Part shown: positions 18,704 through 29,631 of the stretch, in pieces
Layout: every line of letters begins with the position of its first letter
Numbering within the stretch: position 1 is the first letter of the stretch
Assembly (NCBI GenBank): GCA_016873455.1
Contig: VGXE01000004.1
Span: 23,291-87,290, forward strand
Length of the DNA: 64,000 nt
Direction: 5' to 3'
From: Nitrospira sp.
GTDB taxonomy: Bacteria > Nitrospirota > Nitrospiria > Nitrospirales > Nitrospiraceae
Notes under the pieces: model-generated
What the model saw: the letters and a program-made list of their open reading frames with translations, nothing else
Database searches by the model: none
What the model was told of the DNA's origin: nothing
Position numbers and translations under genes: made by a program

Positions 18704-19759
18704 ATGAAGCTGGTCCAGAAACGATCGAAGAAGACGGGCCTGTCGCCCGGCACCCTGGTTCATATCGGCGAAAACCGGACCGAGACGGTCGAGATTGCCC
18801 TGTTCAACTATGCCGGCGCGCAATGCGACGAACGTACCGTCACGAATCCCGGCGAGCTCCAGCCGCCCTCGGACGAAACGGTGACGTGGATTAATGTCGG
18901 GGGTGTCCACAAAATCGATGTACTGGAGGCCTTTGGCAAGCAATTTGGTCTCCATCCTCTGCTCCTGGAGGACATTGCCAATACGGACCAACGGCCCAAG
19001 CTCGACGATTACGAGACCTACGTGTTTCTGGTGATCAAGATGCTGACTGTGACCGACCGGGGAGGCATTCTTGTCGAGCAGGTAAGTTTCGTGCTCGGAC
19101 GCAATTATGTGCTGTCGTTTCAAGAAAATGGAACCGACGTCTTCCGTCCGGTGCGCGACCGCTTGCGCGCCGGCAAAGGCCGTCTCCGCCACCATGGCTC
19201 GGACTATCTGCTCTATGCGCTGGTGGACGCGGTCGTCGACCAGTACTTTGCCGTCCTGGAGTCGTTGGGCGAAAAGATCGAGTCGCTGCAAGAACGGGTG
19301 ATGGCCGACCCGAAGCCCGATACGCTCAAGGACATCCATGCCCTGAAACGCCAATTATTATTTGTGCGCCGGGCCGTCTGGCCATTGCGGGAAGTGACCA
19401 ACAGTTTGTCCCGCTCGGAGTGCCCCTACCTGCATGAACCCACGAAGGTCTTCTTCCGCGATGTCTACGATCATGTCATCCAGATCGTCGATACCATCGA
19501 GACGTTTCGCGAAATGCTGTCGGCGAGCCTGGATATCTATCTATCGAGCGTCAGCTATCGCCTGAACGCCGTCATGCGAGTGCTCACGGTGATTACCACG
19601 ATCTTTATGCCGCTGAGTTTTATCGCGAGCATCTATGGCATGAACTTCGAACACATGCCGGAATTGAAGTGGCAATGGGGCTACCCCGTCGTGCTGGGTG
19701 TGATGGGCCTGGTGGCGGCGGGTATGTTGCTTGGCTTCCGACGGCGGAAGTGGCTGTAA
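18704..19759 (+). CDS. corA: Magnesium/cobalt transporter CorA
   Basis: Pentameric Mg2+/Co2+ channel of the inner membrane. The 351-residue length is usual. The large N-terminal cytosolic domain contains the family blocks WINVGGVHKIDVLEAFGKQF and HPLLLEDIANTDQRPK. The long stalk helix leads to two C-terminal helices, the first ending in the selectivity-loop motif YGMNF with the acidic loop EHMPEL. Start at the ATG 18704 gives the usual KTGLSPGTLVHIG N-terminus. The stop codon directly abuts a 186-bp repeat element. Confidence 0.95.
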   Translation: MKLVQKRSKKTGLSPGTLVHIGENRTETVEIALFNYAGAQCDERTVTNPGELQPPSDETVTWINVGGVHKIDVLEAFGKQFGLHPLLLEDIANTDQRPKLDDYETYVFLVIKMLTVTDRGGILVEQVSFVLGRNYVLSFQENGTDVFRPVRDRLRAGKGRLRHHGSDYLLYALVDAVVDQYFAVLESLGEKIESLQERVMADPKPDTLKDIHALKRQLLFVRRAVWPLREVTNSLSRSECPYLHEPTKVFFRDVYDHVIQIVDTIETFREMLSASLDIYLSSVSYRLNAVMRVLTVITTIFMPLSFIASIYGMNFEHMPELKWQWGYPVVLGVMGLVAAGMLLGFRRRKWL

Positions 19760-19945
19760 CAGGATGCTGAAAAAGCCCGCCAGCGTCGTTCTCGCATCGC
19801 TCAGAGACTTAACGTACGAAGTCGAACGAACGGTACCTATCCGCTCGCATTTGATCGAGGCGAGCGGGTCAAGCGAAGCTTGGTATGTACCTCCTCGCCT
19901 CATCGCTCGCTGCGGCCTTGCTGGACGGCCTTTTTGAACATCCTG
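19760..19945. repeat. Imperfect palindromic repeat element, copy 1 (186 bp)
   Basis: Begins with CAGGATG at the base after the corA stop and ends with CATCCTG, 15 bp from the stop of the convergent gene. The outer ~25 nt of each end form an imperfect inverted repeat (AAAAAG near the left end, CTTTTT near the right). Inner blocks CAGCGTCGTTCTCG and CTGCGGCCTTGCT recur in the copy at 31661. With T runs on both strands next to a strong stem it may act as a bidirectional terminator. I recall similar elements in Nitrospira genomes, but could not search. Confidence 0.8.
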
Positions 19946-19959
19946 GGTATTCTGCTGAT

Positions 19960-20307
19960 CTACTCTCCTTGGACTTCCACCCGATCGACGAAGTACGTCG
20001 TTTCACCGAAGCAGGTAGTCGGGAGGTAGCGATATTCCTTGTAATGCAGAATGACGCGCTTGCCCAGCACGCGCGACAGTTCGTCGGCGACGCGGTCATC
20101 CCAGACGGTGAACCCCCAGAGGACCGGCGCCACGCCGGGCACCGTGGTCATGGCCAATTCACCTTCGTGTGTCTTGCACACCCAGCCTTTCCTGGAAAAT
20201 TTCTGGATGTAGCCCGCGCGGTTCCCGTCCGAATAGGTCCAGTTGAACGCGACGGTCAGATAGGCGGCGGCGAGGAGGACGGCTACGGTCACAACCCATT
20301 TCATCAT
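19960..20307 (-). CDS. Small membrane-anchored protein, unknown function
   Basis: 115 residues with one N-terminal hydrophobic segment (KWVVTVAVLLAAAYLTVAF) followed by a soluble domain with two Cys residues (GWVCKTHEGE and PTTCFGETTYF). The soluble part would face the periplasm, where the Cys pair could form a disulfide. ATG codons at 20307 and 20304 are both usable. It follows leuD by 14 bp and is probably in the leuC-leuD transcript, but the sequence gives no link to leucine synthesis. I do not recognise the family. Confidence 0.7.
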   Translation of the reverse strand: MMKWVVTVAVLLAAAYLTVAFNWTYSDGNRAGYIQKFSRKGWVCKTHEGELAMTTVPGVAPVLWGFTVWDDRVADELSRVLGKRVILHYKEYRYLPTTCFGETTYFVDRVEVQGE

Positions 20308-20321
20308 CAATCCCTATCGGG

Positions 20322-20942
20322 TTACCGCAGATCTGCGAAGAGCCACGGGGCGGCCGCTTTCTGGCGTTGCTCATAGGCGGTGATGGCGGCCTCGTGCTGG
20401 AGCGTGAGACCAATTGAGTCCAGCCCTCGATAGAGGCAATCTTTACGGAACGGATCGATGTCAAATCGATAGGCTGTTCCTCTCGGTGTCGTGACCGTTT
20501 GCCGGCCAAGATCCACCGTGAGTGTATACCCCATCGTTTGGGCTGCCTCATTCAGGAGGGACAGTACCTCGTCTCCCTTCAACACCACCGGTAAGATTCC
20601 GTTCTGGAAACAGTTGTTGTAAAAAATGTCGGCGAAGCTCGGAGCGATCACGCAACGGAACCCTTGATCGAGCAAGGCCCAGGGTGCATGCTCGCGGGAC
20701 GAGCCACAGCCGAAATTATCGCGAGTCAACAAGATCGCGGCGCCCTGATAGCGGGCTTGATTCAAGAAAAACTCCGGATCGGGCGAGCCGTCCTTTCGTT
20801 TCCGCCAATCGAAAAACAGGCCGTCACGGAGGCCGGTTCGCTTGATCGTCTTCAGGAACTGTTTTGGAATGATTTGGTCCGTATCGACATTGACGCGATC
20901 GAGCGGGGCGACAAGACCAGTCAGCTGGGTAAAAGCTTGCAT
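20322..20942 (-). CDS. leuD: 3-isopropylmalate dehydratase small subunit
   Basis: With LeuC isomerises 2-isopropylmalate to 3-isopropylmalate in leucine synthesis. The 206-residue length and the blocks [34 protein letters not shown] and [11 protein letters not shown] are those of bacterial LeuD (the swivel domain of the aconitase superfamily). The start at 20942 places the first conserved block at about residue 15. The spacer to leuC consists almost entirely of a heptamer array, so no ordinary Shine-Dalgarno is visible. leuA and leuB are not in the window. Confidence 0.95.
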   Translation of the reverse strand: MQAFTQLTGLVAPLDRVNVDTDQIIPKQFLKTIKRTGLRDGLFFDWRKRKDGSPDPEFFLNQARYQGAAILLTRDNFGCGSSREHAPWALLDQGFRCVIAPSFADIFYNNCFQNGILPVVLKGDEVLSLLNEAAQTMGYTLTVDLGRQTVTTPRGTAYRFDIDPFRKDCLYRGLDSIGLTLQHEAAITAYEQRQKAAAPWLFADLR

Positions 20943-20947
20943 ACTGT

Positions 20948-21017
20948 TTAATGATGAATGATGAATGGTGAATGGTCAGGACACATTAAACACTGAACAT
21001 TCAACATCAAGCATTCA
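20948..21017. repeat. Heptamer array filling the leuC-leuD spacer
   Basis: Ten 7-nt units in one unbroken register. The left units follow TGAATGR, the right units follow RCATTCA or close variants, so the two halves are of opposite polarity and can pair. The last unit overlaps the leuC stop codon, and the first ends 5 bases before the leuD start codon. Confidence 0.85.
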
Positions 21018-22418
21018 CTCCCAATGTCTGATATCAACAAAATGTCCTTCGACCGCGGCGGCTACCGCCATGGCCGGTGACACAAGATGGGTCCGGCCGC
21101 CGGCTCCCTGACGTCCTTCAAAATTTCGATTGCTGGTGGAGGCGCACCGCTCACCCGGTTGGAGCACGTCCGCGTTCATCGCCAAACACATGCTGCAGCC
21201 AGCCTCGCGCCATTCGAAGCCGGCTTCGCGGAAGATCCGGTCGAGCCCTTCGGCCTCGGCTTGTTGCTTGACGAGCCCCGATCCGGGAACCACCATGGCA
21301 TGCACCGTCTTGGCCACTTTCTTTCCCTTGGCAAACGTGGCGGCAAGACGGAGATCCTCGATTCTCGAGTTCGTGCACGAGCCGATAAAGACCTTGTCGA
21401 TGGTGATCTCGGTCATCGGCATATTGGGAGTCAGGCCCATATATTCCAGGGCGCGCTCCGTCGCGTGCTTCGTTTTCTCATCCGGCATCGTTCTCGGATC
21501 CGGCACCCGCTGGTCGACACCGGCAACCATGCCAGGGCTGGTGCCCCAGCTGACTTGCGGAGCGATGTCTTCAGCCCGAAGAGTGATGGTCCTGTCATAC
21601 GTGGCGTTCGCATCGGTCCTCAGCTGCTGCCACGCAAGCACCGCTTGCTCAAAGAGGTCGCCCTTTGGCGCGAGCGGGCGCCCCTTGATGTAGGCGATGG
21701 TCTTTTCATCGGGCGCCACCATGCCGGCGCGGGCGCCCCCCTCGATCGACATATTGCAGAGGGTCATGCGGCCTTCCATGCTCAAAGCGCGAATCGCCGA
21801 ACCGGTGTATTCGATCACGTACCCCGTTCCCCCGGCGGTGCCGATCTGGCCGATGATGGCAAGGATGATGTCCTTGGCTGAACAGCGGTGCCCCAGGGTG
21901 CCGTCGACGCGGATTTCCATCGTCTTGGGCCGCTTTTGCACCAGACATTGCGTGGCCAGCACATGCTCGACTTCGCTCGTGCCAATGCCGAAGGCCAGTG
22001 CGCCGAACGCGCCGTGAGTCGAAGTGTGAGAATCGCCGCAGACAATGGTGGTGCCCGGCAACGTGAACCCTTGCTCCGGACCGATGACATGGACCACGCC
22101 CTGCCTGATATCGCTCATGCCGAACAGGGTGATCCCGAAATCCCGGCAATTTTCTTCCAGCGTGTGGATCTGCTTGGCGCTGATCTGGTCGGCAATCGGC
22201 AACGTCCGGTCGGTCGTCGGAACATTGTGGTCGGGCACCGCCAGCGTCGCGGCGGGCCGCCGAGGCCGGCGCCCGGCGAGTTTCAACCCTTCAAATGCTT
22301 GCGGTGACGTGACTTCGTGAACCAGCTGCCGGTCAATGTAGAGCAGCGTGGTGCCGTCCGGCTCTGCCCGGACGACATGGGACTCCCAAATTTTGTCGAA
22401 CAACGTTGTGCCGGCCAT
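21015..22418 (-). CDS. leuC: 3-isopropylmalate dehydratase large subunit
   Basis: 467 residues. Catalytic [4Fe-4S] subunit of isopropylmalate isomerase. Cluster ligands are in [16 protein letters not shown] and GCSMCLAMN; the [30 protein letters not shown] region is the family signature. The ATG at 22418 ([16 protein letters not shown]) is the usual N-terminus; a start three codons upstream is less likely. It is first in the leuC-leuD pair. On the minus strand a TATAAT at 22466-22471 could be its -10 element, which would leave a leader of about 40 nt, too short for a classical leucine attenuator. Confidence 0.95.
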   Translation of the reverse strand: MAGTTLFDKIWESHVVRAEPDGTTLLYIDRQLVHEVTSPQAFEGLKLAGRRPRRPAATLAVPDHNVPTTDRTLPIADQISAKQIHTLEENCRDFGITLFGMSDIRQGVVHVIGPEQGFTLPGTTIVCGDSHTSTHGAFGALAFGIGTSEVEHVLATQCLVQKRPKTMEIRVDGTLGHRCSAKDIILAIIGQIGTAGGTGYVIEYTGSAIRALSMEGRMTLCNMSIEGGARAGMVAPDEKTIAYIKGRPLAPKGDLFEQAVLAWQQLRTDANATYDRTITLRAEDIAPQVSWGTSPGMVAGVDQRVPDPRTMPDEKTKHATERALEYMGLTPNMPMTEITIDKVFIGSCTNSRIEDLRLAATFAKGKKVAKTVHAMVVPGSGLVKQQAEAEGLDRIFREAGFEWREAGCSMCLAMNADVLQPGERCASTSNRNFEGRQGAGGRTHLVSPAMAVAAAVEGHFVDIRHWE

Positions 22419-22870
22419 GACACGCACTCCTTGGCATTCTCGCGCCGTGAAAGATGGGGAGGGTCATTATACATAGGCGGTCGGGTGCACGCCAGCAGGT
22501 TGAGCCGGTCGCCAGAGAGACACGAGCTTCAGGATCGGTCTTGTTCTGCCGATAAGCAAGGGATGGATAGACCGGCACTCAACCCTGATTCCATTGTCAT
22601 CCCCCGATGGACCATCAAACGCGACACACGGTCGGTGGGGTGTGTCTTTTGCCATTCGATCATCGTCTGTGTCACAACCGACTCCAGACAACTGGCCTTC
22701 TGCTGTTGCCGCGTCGTGGACTATCGTATCCTGCCGGGAGAATACCCGCGGGTCACCGACGGTGGGAGGCGCTGACGATCCGCGACTCCTGTGGCTTGCA
22801 TCCCATCACGGTCCGTGTTAGCACCATACCTGAACCAGTCTGTATAGCGATTCAACCCTTTCCAGGTACC
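22419..22870. other. Intergenic stretch between leuC and the MEKHLA gene
   Basis: 452 bp without a supported gene. It holds the probable leuC promoter (TATAAT on the minus strand, 22466-22471). The frame of the MEKHLA gene is open back to about 22607 but has no family similarity or convincing start there. No repeat or RNA gene was seen. Confidence 0.5.
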
Positions 22871-23359
22871 GTGGCTTCTCCGATATGGGCTGATCCATCG
22901 GTGGTCGTGTGGACCCAGCATCTGCTCGATAGTTTTCACCATTGGACCAGTCGGGAGTTGCTTGACCGATCCGGATCGATCGCAGACCAGGCGCGCGCGT
23001 TGTTCGATGCGCCGTTCGTCGTCGTGTCGCATGGGACGGACCCAGACCCCATCTTGAATTACGGCAATCTCGCGGCACTCGAGCTCTGGGACATGACGTG
23101 GGAGCAATTGACGCAGACACCTTCACGACACACAGCCGAGCCGATGAATCAAGGGGAACGAGCGGCGATGTTGCAGCTTGCGGACCAGCAAGGTTGCTTC
23201 GAGGGCTATCGCGGCGTGAGAATTTCTTCGACGGGCCAAAGATTCCTCGTCGAAAACGCCACGGTCTGGAATGTCCTGAATCCATCCGGTCGCCGCATCG
23301 GCCAAGCGGCAACATTTTCACACTGGTCATTCCTGACGGAAGACTACCAACGCTCATAG
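22871..23359 (+). CDS. MEKHLA-domain (PAS-like) protein
   Basis: 162 residues. The block WTQHLLDSFHHWTSRELL followed by FVVVSHGTDPDPILNYGNLAALELWDMTWEQL matches the MEKHLA domain, a PAS-like fold also found at the C-terminus of plant HD-ZIP III proteins and as stand-alone bacterial proteins. A GTG at 22871 preceded by AGG gives the usual length; longer starts upstream add unrelated residues. It probably binds a small ligand and may sense a signal, but no output domain is attached and the neighbours give no clue. Confidence 0.8.
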   Translation: MASPIWADPSVVVWTQHLLDSFHHWTSRELLDRSGSIADQARALFDAPFVVVSHGTDPDPILNYGNLAALELWDMTWEQLTQTPSRHTAEPMNQGERAAMLQLADQQGCFEGYRGVRISSTGQRFLVENATVWNVLNPSGRRIGQAATFSHWSFLTEDYQRS

Positions 23360-23414
23360 GTCGAACCGGCTCTTTTCTTGCCTGGATCACCGTGCCATGT
23401 TATGACTTCCCCCT

Positions 23415-23867
23415 ATGAAATATTCCTCCATGGCCCTTGTCGCCGTCATTGCGTGGTTGGCGGTTGCAGGATGCGCCACCCAGCCGCTCGTTCCCTCCTC
23501 GGTGACAGCTGATGAGCCGAAGCACGACCGGTCTATTCTCGCTGGCGAATGGGAGCACGAAGACGGCGCGACGGTCACACTTCGCCTTGATCAACAGGGC
23601 AACGGCACCTACCCATTCAAAGGCGGGCGATTTGAAACGTCCCAACTGACCGGCCACACCTGGGAGGGGAGATGGTCTCAAAAAGAAAACGACCGGGAGG
23701 GTGGATTCTCCGTGAAATTGTCCAATGACTATTCGGCAGGCGAGGGAACTTGGTGGTACGTGAGAATCGGCACCGACAAACAGCCCACTCAAAAAGGGGG
23801 CACGTTCCGCCTCAACAAAAAAGCCTCGCTTACACAACGCAGGTCTGACCAGATTCCTATCCCGTAA
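23415..23867 (+). CDS. Lipoprotein, unknown function
   Basis: 150 residues. A clear lipoprotein signal peptide ends in the lipobox LAVAGC, with the lipidated Cys at residue 20. The mature part is a compact beta-rich domain with the pattern LAGEWEHEDGATVTLRLDQQGNGTYPF and HTWEGRWSQ, like small extracytoplasmic proteins that describe a "weight" of a ligand-binding barrel; I cannot name the family. There is no clear partner: the upstream MEKHLA gene is 55 bp away on the same strand and the downstream gene is convergent. Confidence 0.75.
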   Translation: MKYSSMALVAVIAWLAVAGCATQPLVPSSVTADEPKHDRSILAGEWEHEDGATVTLRLDQQGNGTYPFKGGRFETSQLTGHTWEGRWSQKENDREGGFSVKLSNDYSAGEGTWWYVRIGTDKQPTQKGGTFRLNKKASLTQRRSDQIPIP

Positions 23868-23928
23868 TAGGCCGGGTTTGGCCCTCACCGCACAGCGTGT
23901 CCCAGGTCAGAGATGGGTGAGAATGCAC

Positions 23929-24723
23929 TCACCCAGTCGCACGGGCAAGAGCTCGGAGTTGCTGCTGGACGGGGTCCGGACAAGCTGGATGGGTGGCGAC
24001 GATACCGCGATAGCGTGGATTGGGTTGATTAAATTCGAGCGCCTGTCCGCTCCCGTCCGACATCGTGCCTCCCGTCTCTTCGATCAAGAGAGTCCCCGCC
24101 GCGACATCCCATTCGTTCTCCGATTCGAACGTAGCGGCCGCCTGGATCCGCCCACTGGCGGCCAGCGCGAGCGCCCACGCGATGGATCGCATCGGACGGG
24201 CTGCCACATGGGCCTCCAAAGAGGTAAAGCGGCCGATCTCATGCTCCCAAGGACTCAAGGCGATCACTGGGTGCCGGTCGGGTGGGTGTTCCTGCCGGGA
24301 TGCCGGTTCGTCGTTGAACAGGAGTCCTCCGCCTCGTTTGGCGGCGAATAATTCGTTCGTCGAGGGATTGAAGATCGCCGCCACAACCGGGCGGCCTGCG
24401 TCGATCAGCGCCGCGGAGATGCAAAACTCCGGCTCCCGGTTGATAAACGCCTTCGTGCCGTCGATCGGATCGATCACCCACACGCGCGCTTTGTCAAGAC
24501 GGGCCGGATCGTCCGGCGATTCTTCCGACAGCCATCCGTCGTCTGGAAACACGTCCAGGAGACGGCGTTGCAGAATTCCGTTGACCGCCAGATCCGCGGA
24601 GGTCACCGGAGACCGGTCCGGCTTGATATGAATCTCGAAGCCTTGGGACGCGAGCCGGAGCGCCTCTGCGCCCGCCGCTCTGATCGCCTCGGTCACAATG
24701 CGGAGCTCACGATCCCACATCAT
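23929..24723 (-). CDS. CysQ/inositol monophosphatase-family phosphatase
   Basis: 264 residues. The metal-binding motifs of the family are visible: SEESPDDPARL, then WVIDPIDGTKAFI, and near the C-terminus ENEWDVAAGTLLIEETGG. The family hydrolyses 3'-phosphoadenosine 5'-phosphate, inositol phosphates or histidinol phosphate. The spacing and the KPDRSPVTSADLAVNGIL N-terminal block fit CysQ or HisN-like members best, but the substrate cannot be settled from sequence. The start is the ATG pair at 24723/24720; the longer open frame runs into the gcvP upstream region. Confidence 0.85.
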   Translation of the reverse strand: MMWDRELRIVTEAIRAAGAEALRLASQGFEIHIKPDRSPVTSADLAVNGILQRRLLDVFPDDGWLSEESPDDPARLDKARVWVIDPIDGTKAFINREPEFCISAALIDAGRPVVAAIFNPSTNELFAAKRGGGLLFNDEPASRQEHPPDRHPVIALSPWEHEIGRFTSLEAHVAARPMRSIAWALALAASGRIQAAATFESENEWDVAAGTLLIEETGGTMSDGSGQALEFNQPNPRYRGIVATHPACPDPVQQQLRALARATG

Positions 24724-24904
24724 GTCGGCAGAGTACCAGGGCCTGTGACAGAAAAAAAGCCTGTAGGGCAGAGGCGCACGGGGAGAACGGTGTGTTGAGA
24801 TAATGTCAGAATTACCATCTTGGAAAAGGGCAACTCCCATGGTAGGCTGCCGCCCGACGTGAATCGCCACCGCTCATTCCCCTGAACGAAGGTAATCGTC
24901 TCCC

Positions 24905-27793
<2,889 letters not shown>

Positions 27794-27796
27794 TCC

Positions 27797-27838
27797 GCAT
27801 GACCCATGACGGCTCATCGTGAAGCGTATCTCGTCCTT
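27797..27838. repeat. Heptamer array downstream of gcvP
   Basis: Six 7-nt units in register, starting 4 bases after the gcvP stop; units include CCATGAC and CGTGAAG. It runs directly into the inverted repeat at 27837-27869. Confidence 0.6.
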
Positions 27839-27869
27839 CGACCGTGCTCAGAACGGTGAGCCTGTCGAA
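27837..27869. repeat. Interrupted palindrome of a widespread REP-like type
   Basis: TTCGAC and GTCGAA form the outer arms and GCTCA and TGAGC the inner arms around a 6-nt loop. Sequences of this pattern (GTTCGAC...GTCGAA) are common between genes in many bacteria. It lies between two heptamer arrays in the gcvP-aminotransferase spacer. Confidence 0.65.
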
Positions 27870-27888
27870 CCGTATCTCGAAAACCTTA

Positions 27889-27972
27889 GCTCTGAGTCAC
27901 TGGTCACCAGTCATTGGAAGCTCCTCCTCCCATTGACCAATGACCTTTGGCCCTTCACGTTTCACGAGGAGG
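27889..27972. repeat. Heptamer array ending in a Shine-Dalgarno sequence
   Basis: Twelve 7-nt units in one register over 84 nt. Left units follow GTCAYTG, right units CAATGAC and CCTTCAC, so the halves are complementary. The twelfth unit is GAGGAGG, the ribosome-binding site of the aminotransferase that starts at 27977. Confidence 0.85.
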
Positions 27973-27976
27973 CCTT

Positions 27977-29296
27977 ATGACCGATATCGGACGCCGAGGC
28001 TTTTTGGTGCGTACGGGTTTGGCCCTGGGAGCCGCAGTGTGGGCAACGGCGTCCCCGCGCGCCTTTGCCGATCAGCAGCCCCCACAACGTCGGTTCAAAG
28101 ACTGGGAAGATATTCGGGCACAGTTCCCACTGTCTCCACAGCTCATTCATCTCGCGGCATTCTTCCTTGCCTCCCATCCCACCCCGGTGCGGGACGCGAT
28201 CGACCGGCATCGCGCCGGCCTTGACGCCGATCCCATCGGGTATTGGTTTGTCCATGAAGAGACGCAGGAAGCGAAGGTGCTCCAGGCAGCGGCACATTAC
28301 CTGGGGGCGAGTCCCACCGATATTGCCCTGACCGACAGCACGACGATGGGGCTGGGCCTGCTTTACGGCGGGCTCGCGCTTCGCAGCGGGCAGGAAATCC
28401 TGACAACGACACACGACCACTATTCAACCGAAACTTCCCTGCGTCTCCGTGCCGAACGGACAGGCGCCACCGTGCGGCAGATTCCTCTGTATCGCTCTCT
28501 CAAGACCGTCTCGCGCGATGAAATGGTCGATGCGCTGCAAAAAAGTATCGCTCCCGCAACACGCGTCGTCGCCGTCACCTGGGTTCATTCCAGCACGGGC
28601 CTCAAATTGCCGATCCGTGATATGGCTCACGCACTTCAAGACATCAATCGCTCCAGAGGTGAGCAAGACCGGGTCATCTTCTGCGTGGACGGCGTCCACG
28701 CCTTGGGGGTTGAGGACTTCCACGTGAGCGAACTGGGCTGTGATTTTCTGGTCGCCGGCGCGCACAAATGGATGTTCGGTCCGCGCGGAACCGGCCTCGT
28801 GTGGGGCCATCCGACCGTGTGGCCCGTCACTCAGCCTATGATTCCAACCTTCAACTCCCAGGCCTATGACCTCTGGATGGAGAACCAATCCTCGAAAAGT
28901 CTCCCGCAATCGATTCACATGACGCCAGGCGGGTTCCACTCATTTGAGCATCGGTGGGCGTTGGATGAAGCGTTCTCGTTTCATCAGGCGATTGGAAAAT
29001 CCAGGGTGACACAGCGCATCTACGAATTGAACCAACAGCTGAAGGAGGGCTTGGCCGCCATGCCCCATGTCACGCTCCACACACCGATATCGCAGCACCT
29101 CTCGGCTGGTATTGTCTGTTTCGAAGTCGCCGGTCTGGCGCCTCGCGCGGTCGTGGAGAAACTCCGTCAACGCGGGATCGTCGGCAGCGTGACGCCCTAC
29201 GCGACGAAGTACATCCGGCTCGCGCCAAGTCTCATCAATTCTCCGGGTGAAATCGACCGCACGCTGGCAGAAATCAGCAATCTTCGCTCAGCATAG
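27977..29296 (+). CDS. Tat-exported class V aminotransferase-fold protein
   Basis: 439 residues. The N-terminus has a twin-arginine signal (GRRGFLVRTG followed by a hydrophobic stretch to about residue 30, then AFADQQ), so the enzyme is predicted to be exported folded with its cofactor. The mature part matches the class V PLP aminotransferase fold of the cysteine desulfurase/isopenicillin epimerase group; the PLP lysine is K264 in GAHKWMFGPRGTG. The ATG at 27977 has a strong Shine-Dalgarno (GAGGAGG) 4-5 bases away. Periplasmic members of this group exist, but their substrates are poorly known. Confidence 0.85.
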   Translation: MTDIGRRGFLVRTGLALGAAVWATASPRAFADQQPPQRRFKDWEDIRAQFPLSPQLIHLAAFFLASHPTPVRDAIDRHRAGLDADPIGYWFVHEETQEAKVLQAAAHYLGASPTDIALTDSTTMGLGLLYGGLALRSGQEILTTTHDHYSTETSLRLRAERTGATVRQIPLYRSLKTVSRDEMVDALQKSIAPATRVVAVTWVHSSTGLKLPIRDMAHALQDINRSRGEQDRVIFCVDGVHALGVEDFHVSELGCDFLVAGAHKWMFGPRGTGLVWGHPTVWPVTQPMIPTFNSQAYDLWMENQSSKSLPQSIHMTPGGFHSFEHRWALDEAFSFHQAIGKSRVTQRIYELNQQLKEGLAAMPHVTLHTPISQHLSAGIVCFEVAGLAPRAVVEKLRQRGIVGSVTPYATKYIRLAPSLINSPGEIDRTLAEISNLRSA

Positions 29297-29373
29297 AGCG
29301 TACGCGGCCGCCGCCTCTTCGTGAACTAACCTCTTTCACCCCCATACTGGGCTCTCTAACCAAGCGAGGGATG

Positions 29374-29389
29374 ATGAAGAATTCTTCAT
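29374..29389. promoter_or_regulatory. 16-bp perfect palindrome upstream of the 32-residue peptide gene
   Basis: ATGAAGAATTCTTCAT reads the same on both strands. It lies 71 bp before the start of the small membrane peptide and 78 bp after the aminotransferase stop, a good position for a dimeric repressor or activator. No regulator gene is next to it. Confidence 0.5.
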
Positions 29390-29459
29390 GATCTCCTCAT
29401 AGACCCTTCATAGAGCAGGCGTAGATTGGGCGCACGCAATCACAGGGAGGTGATGAACA

Positions 29460-29558
29460 ATGGTGGCATTGATTATCGGAGTGTTGGCAGGGACTGTTGT
29501 ATGGGCAGCCATCTATGTGGCACTCATGCATCGAGCGGCCCATGCGGGACGTCAGTAG
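29460..29558 (+). CDS. 32-residue single-helix membrane peptide
   Basis: The ATG at 29460 is preceded at 8 bp by a strong Shine-Dalgarno (GGGAGGTG). It encodes a short hydrophobic helix (ALIIGVLAGTVVWAAIYVAL) followed by a His/Arg-rich tail (MHRAAHAGRQ). The composition is that of a single membrane span with a positively charged cytosolic end. An overlapping frame from 29453 encodes a Gly/Cys-rich peptide that looks spurious. I know no family. Such peptides are often regulatory subunits of membrane complexes; that is only a possibility here. Confidence 0.55.
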   Translation: MVALIIGVLAGTVVWAAIYVALMHRAAHAGRQ

Positions 29559-29631
29559 CCGAGCGCGGACGCCCTGATAGGTGAACAGGATTTCCGCGAA
29601 CCAGGGCCCACCCGTTCCAGTCGACTGCGGG

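Noticed and set aside
20948..21017. Heptamer arrays as CRISPR arrays
   Set aside because: Units are 7 nt with no spacers between repeats, and no cas gene is in the window.
22607..22870. Longer N-terminus for the MEKHLA protein
   Set aside because: Adds residues with no domain match, and the GTG at 22871 with AGG upstream gives the normal length.
29453..29555. Alternative frame (MNNGGIDYRS...) over the 32-residue peptide
   Set aside because: The Shine-Dalgarno overlaps its start, and the Gly/Cys-rich sequence has no plausible fold; the hydrophobic frame is better placed.
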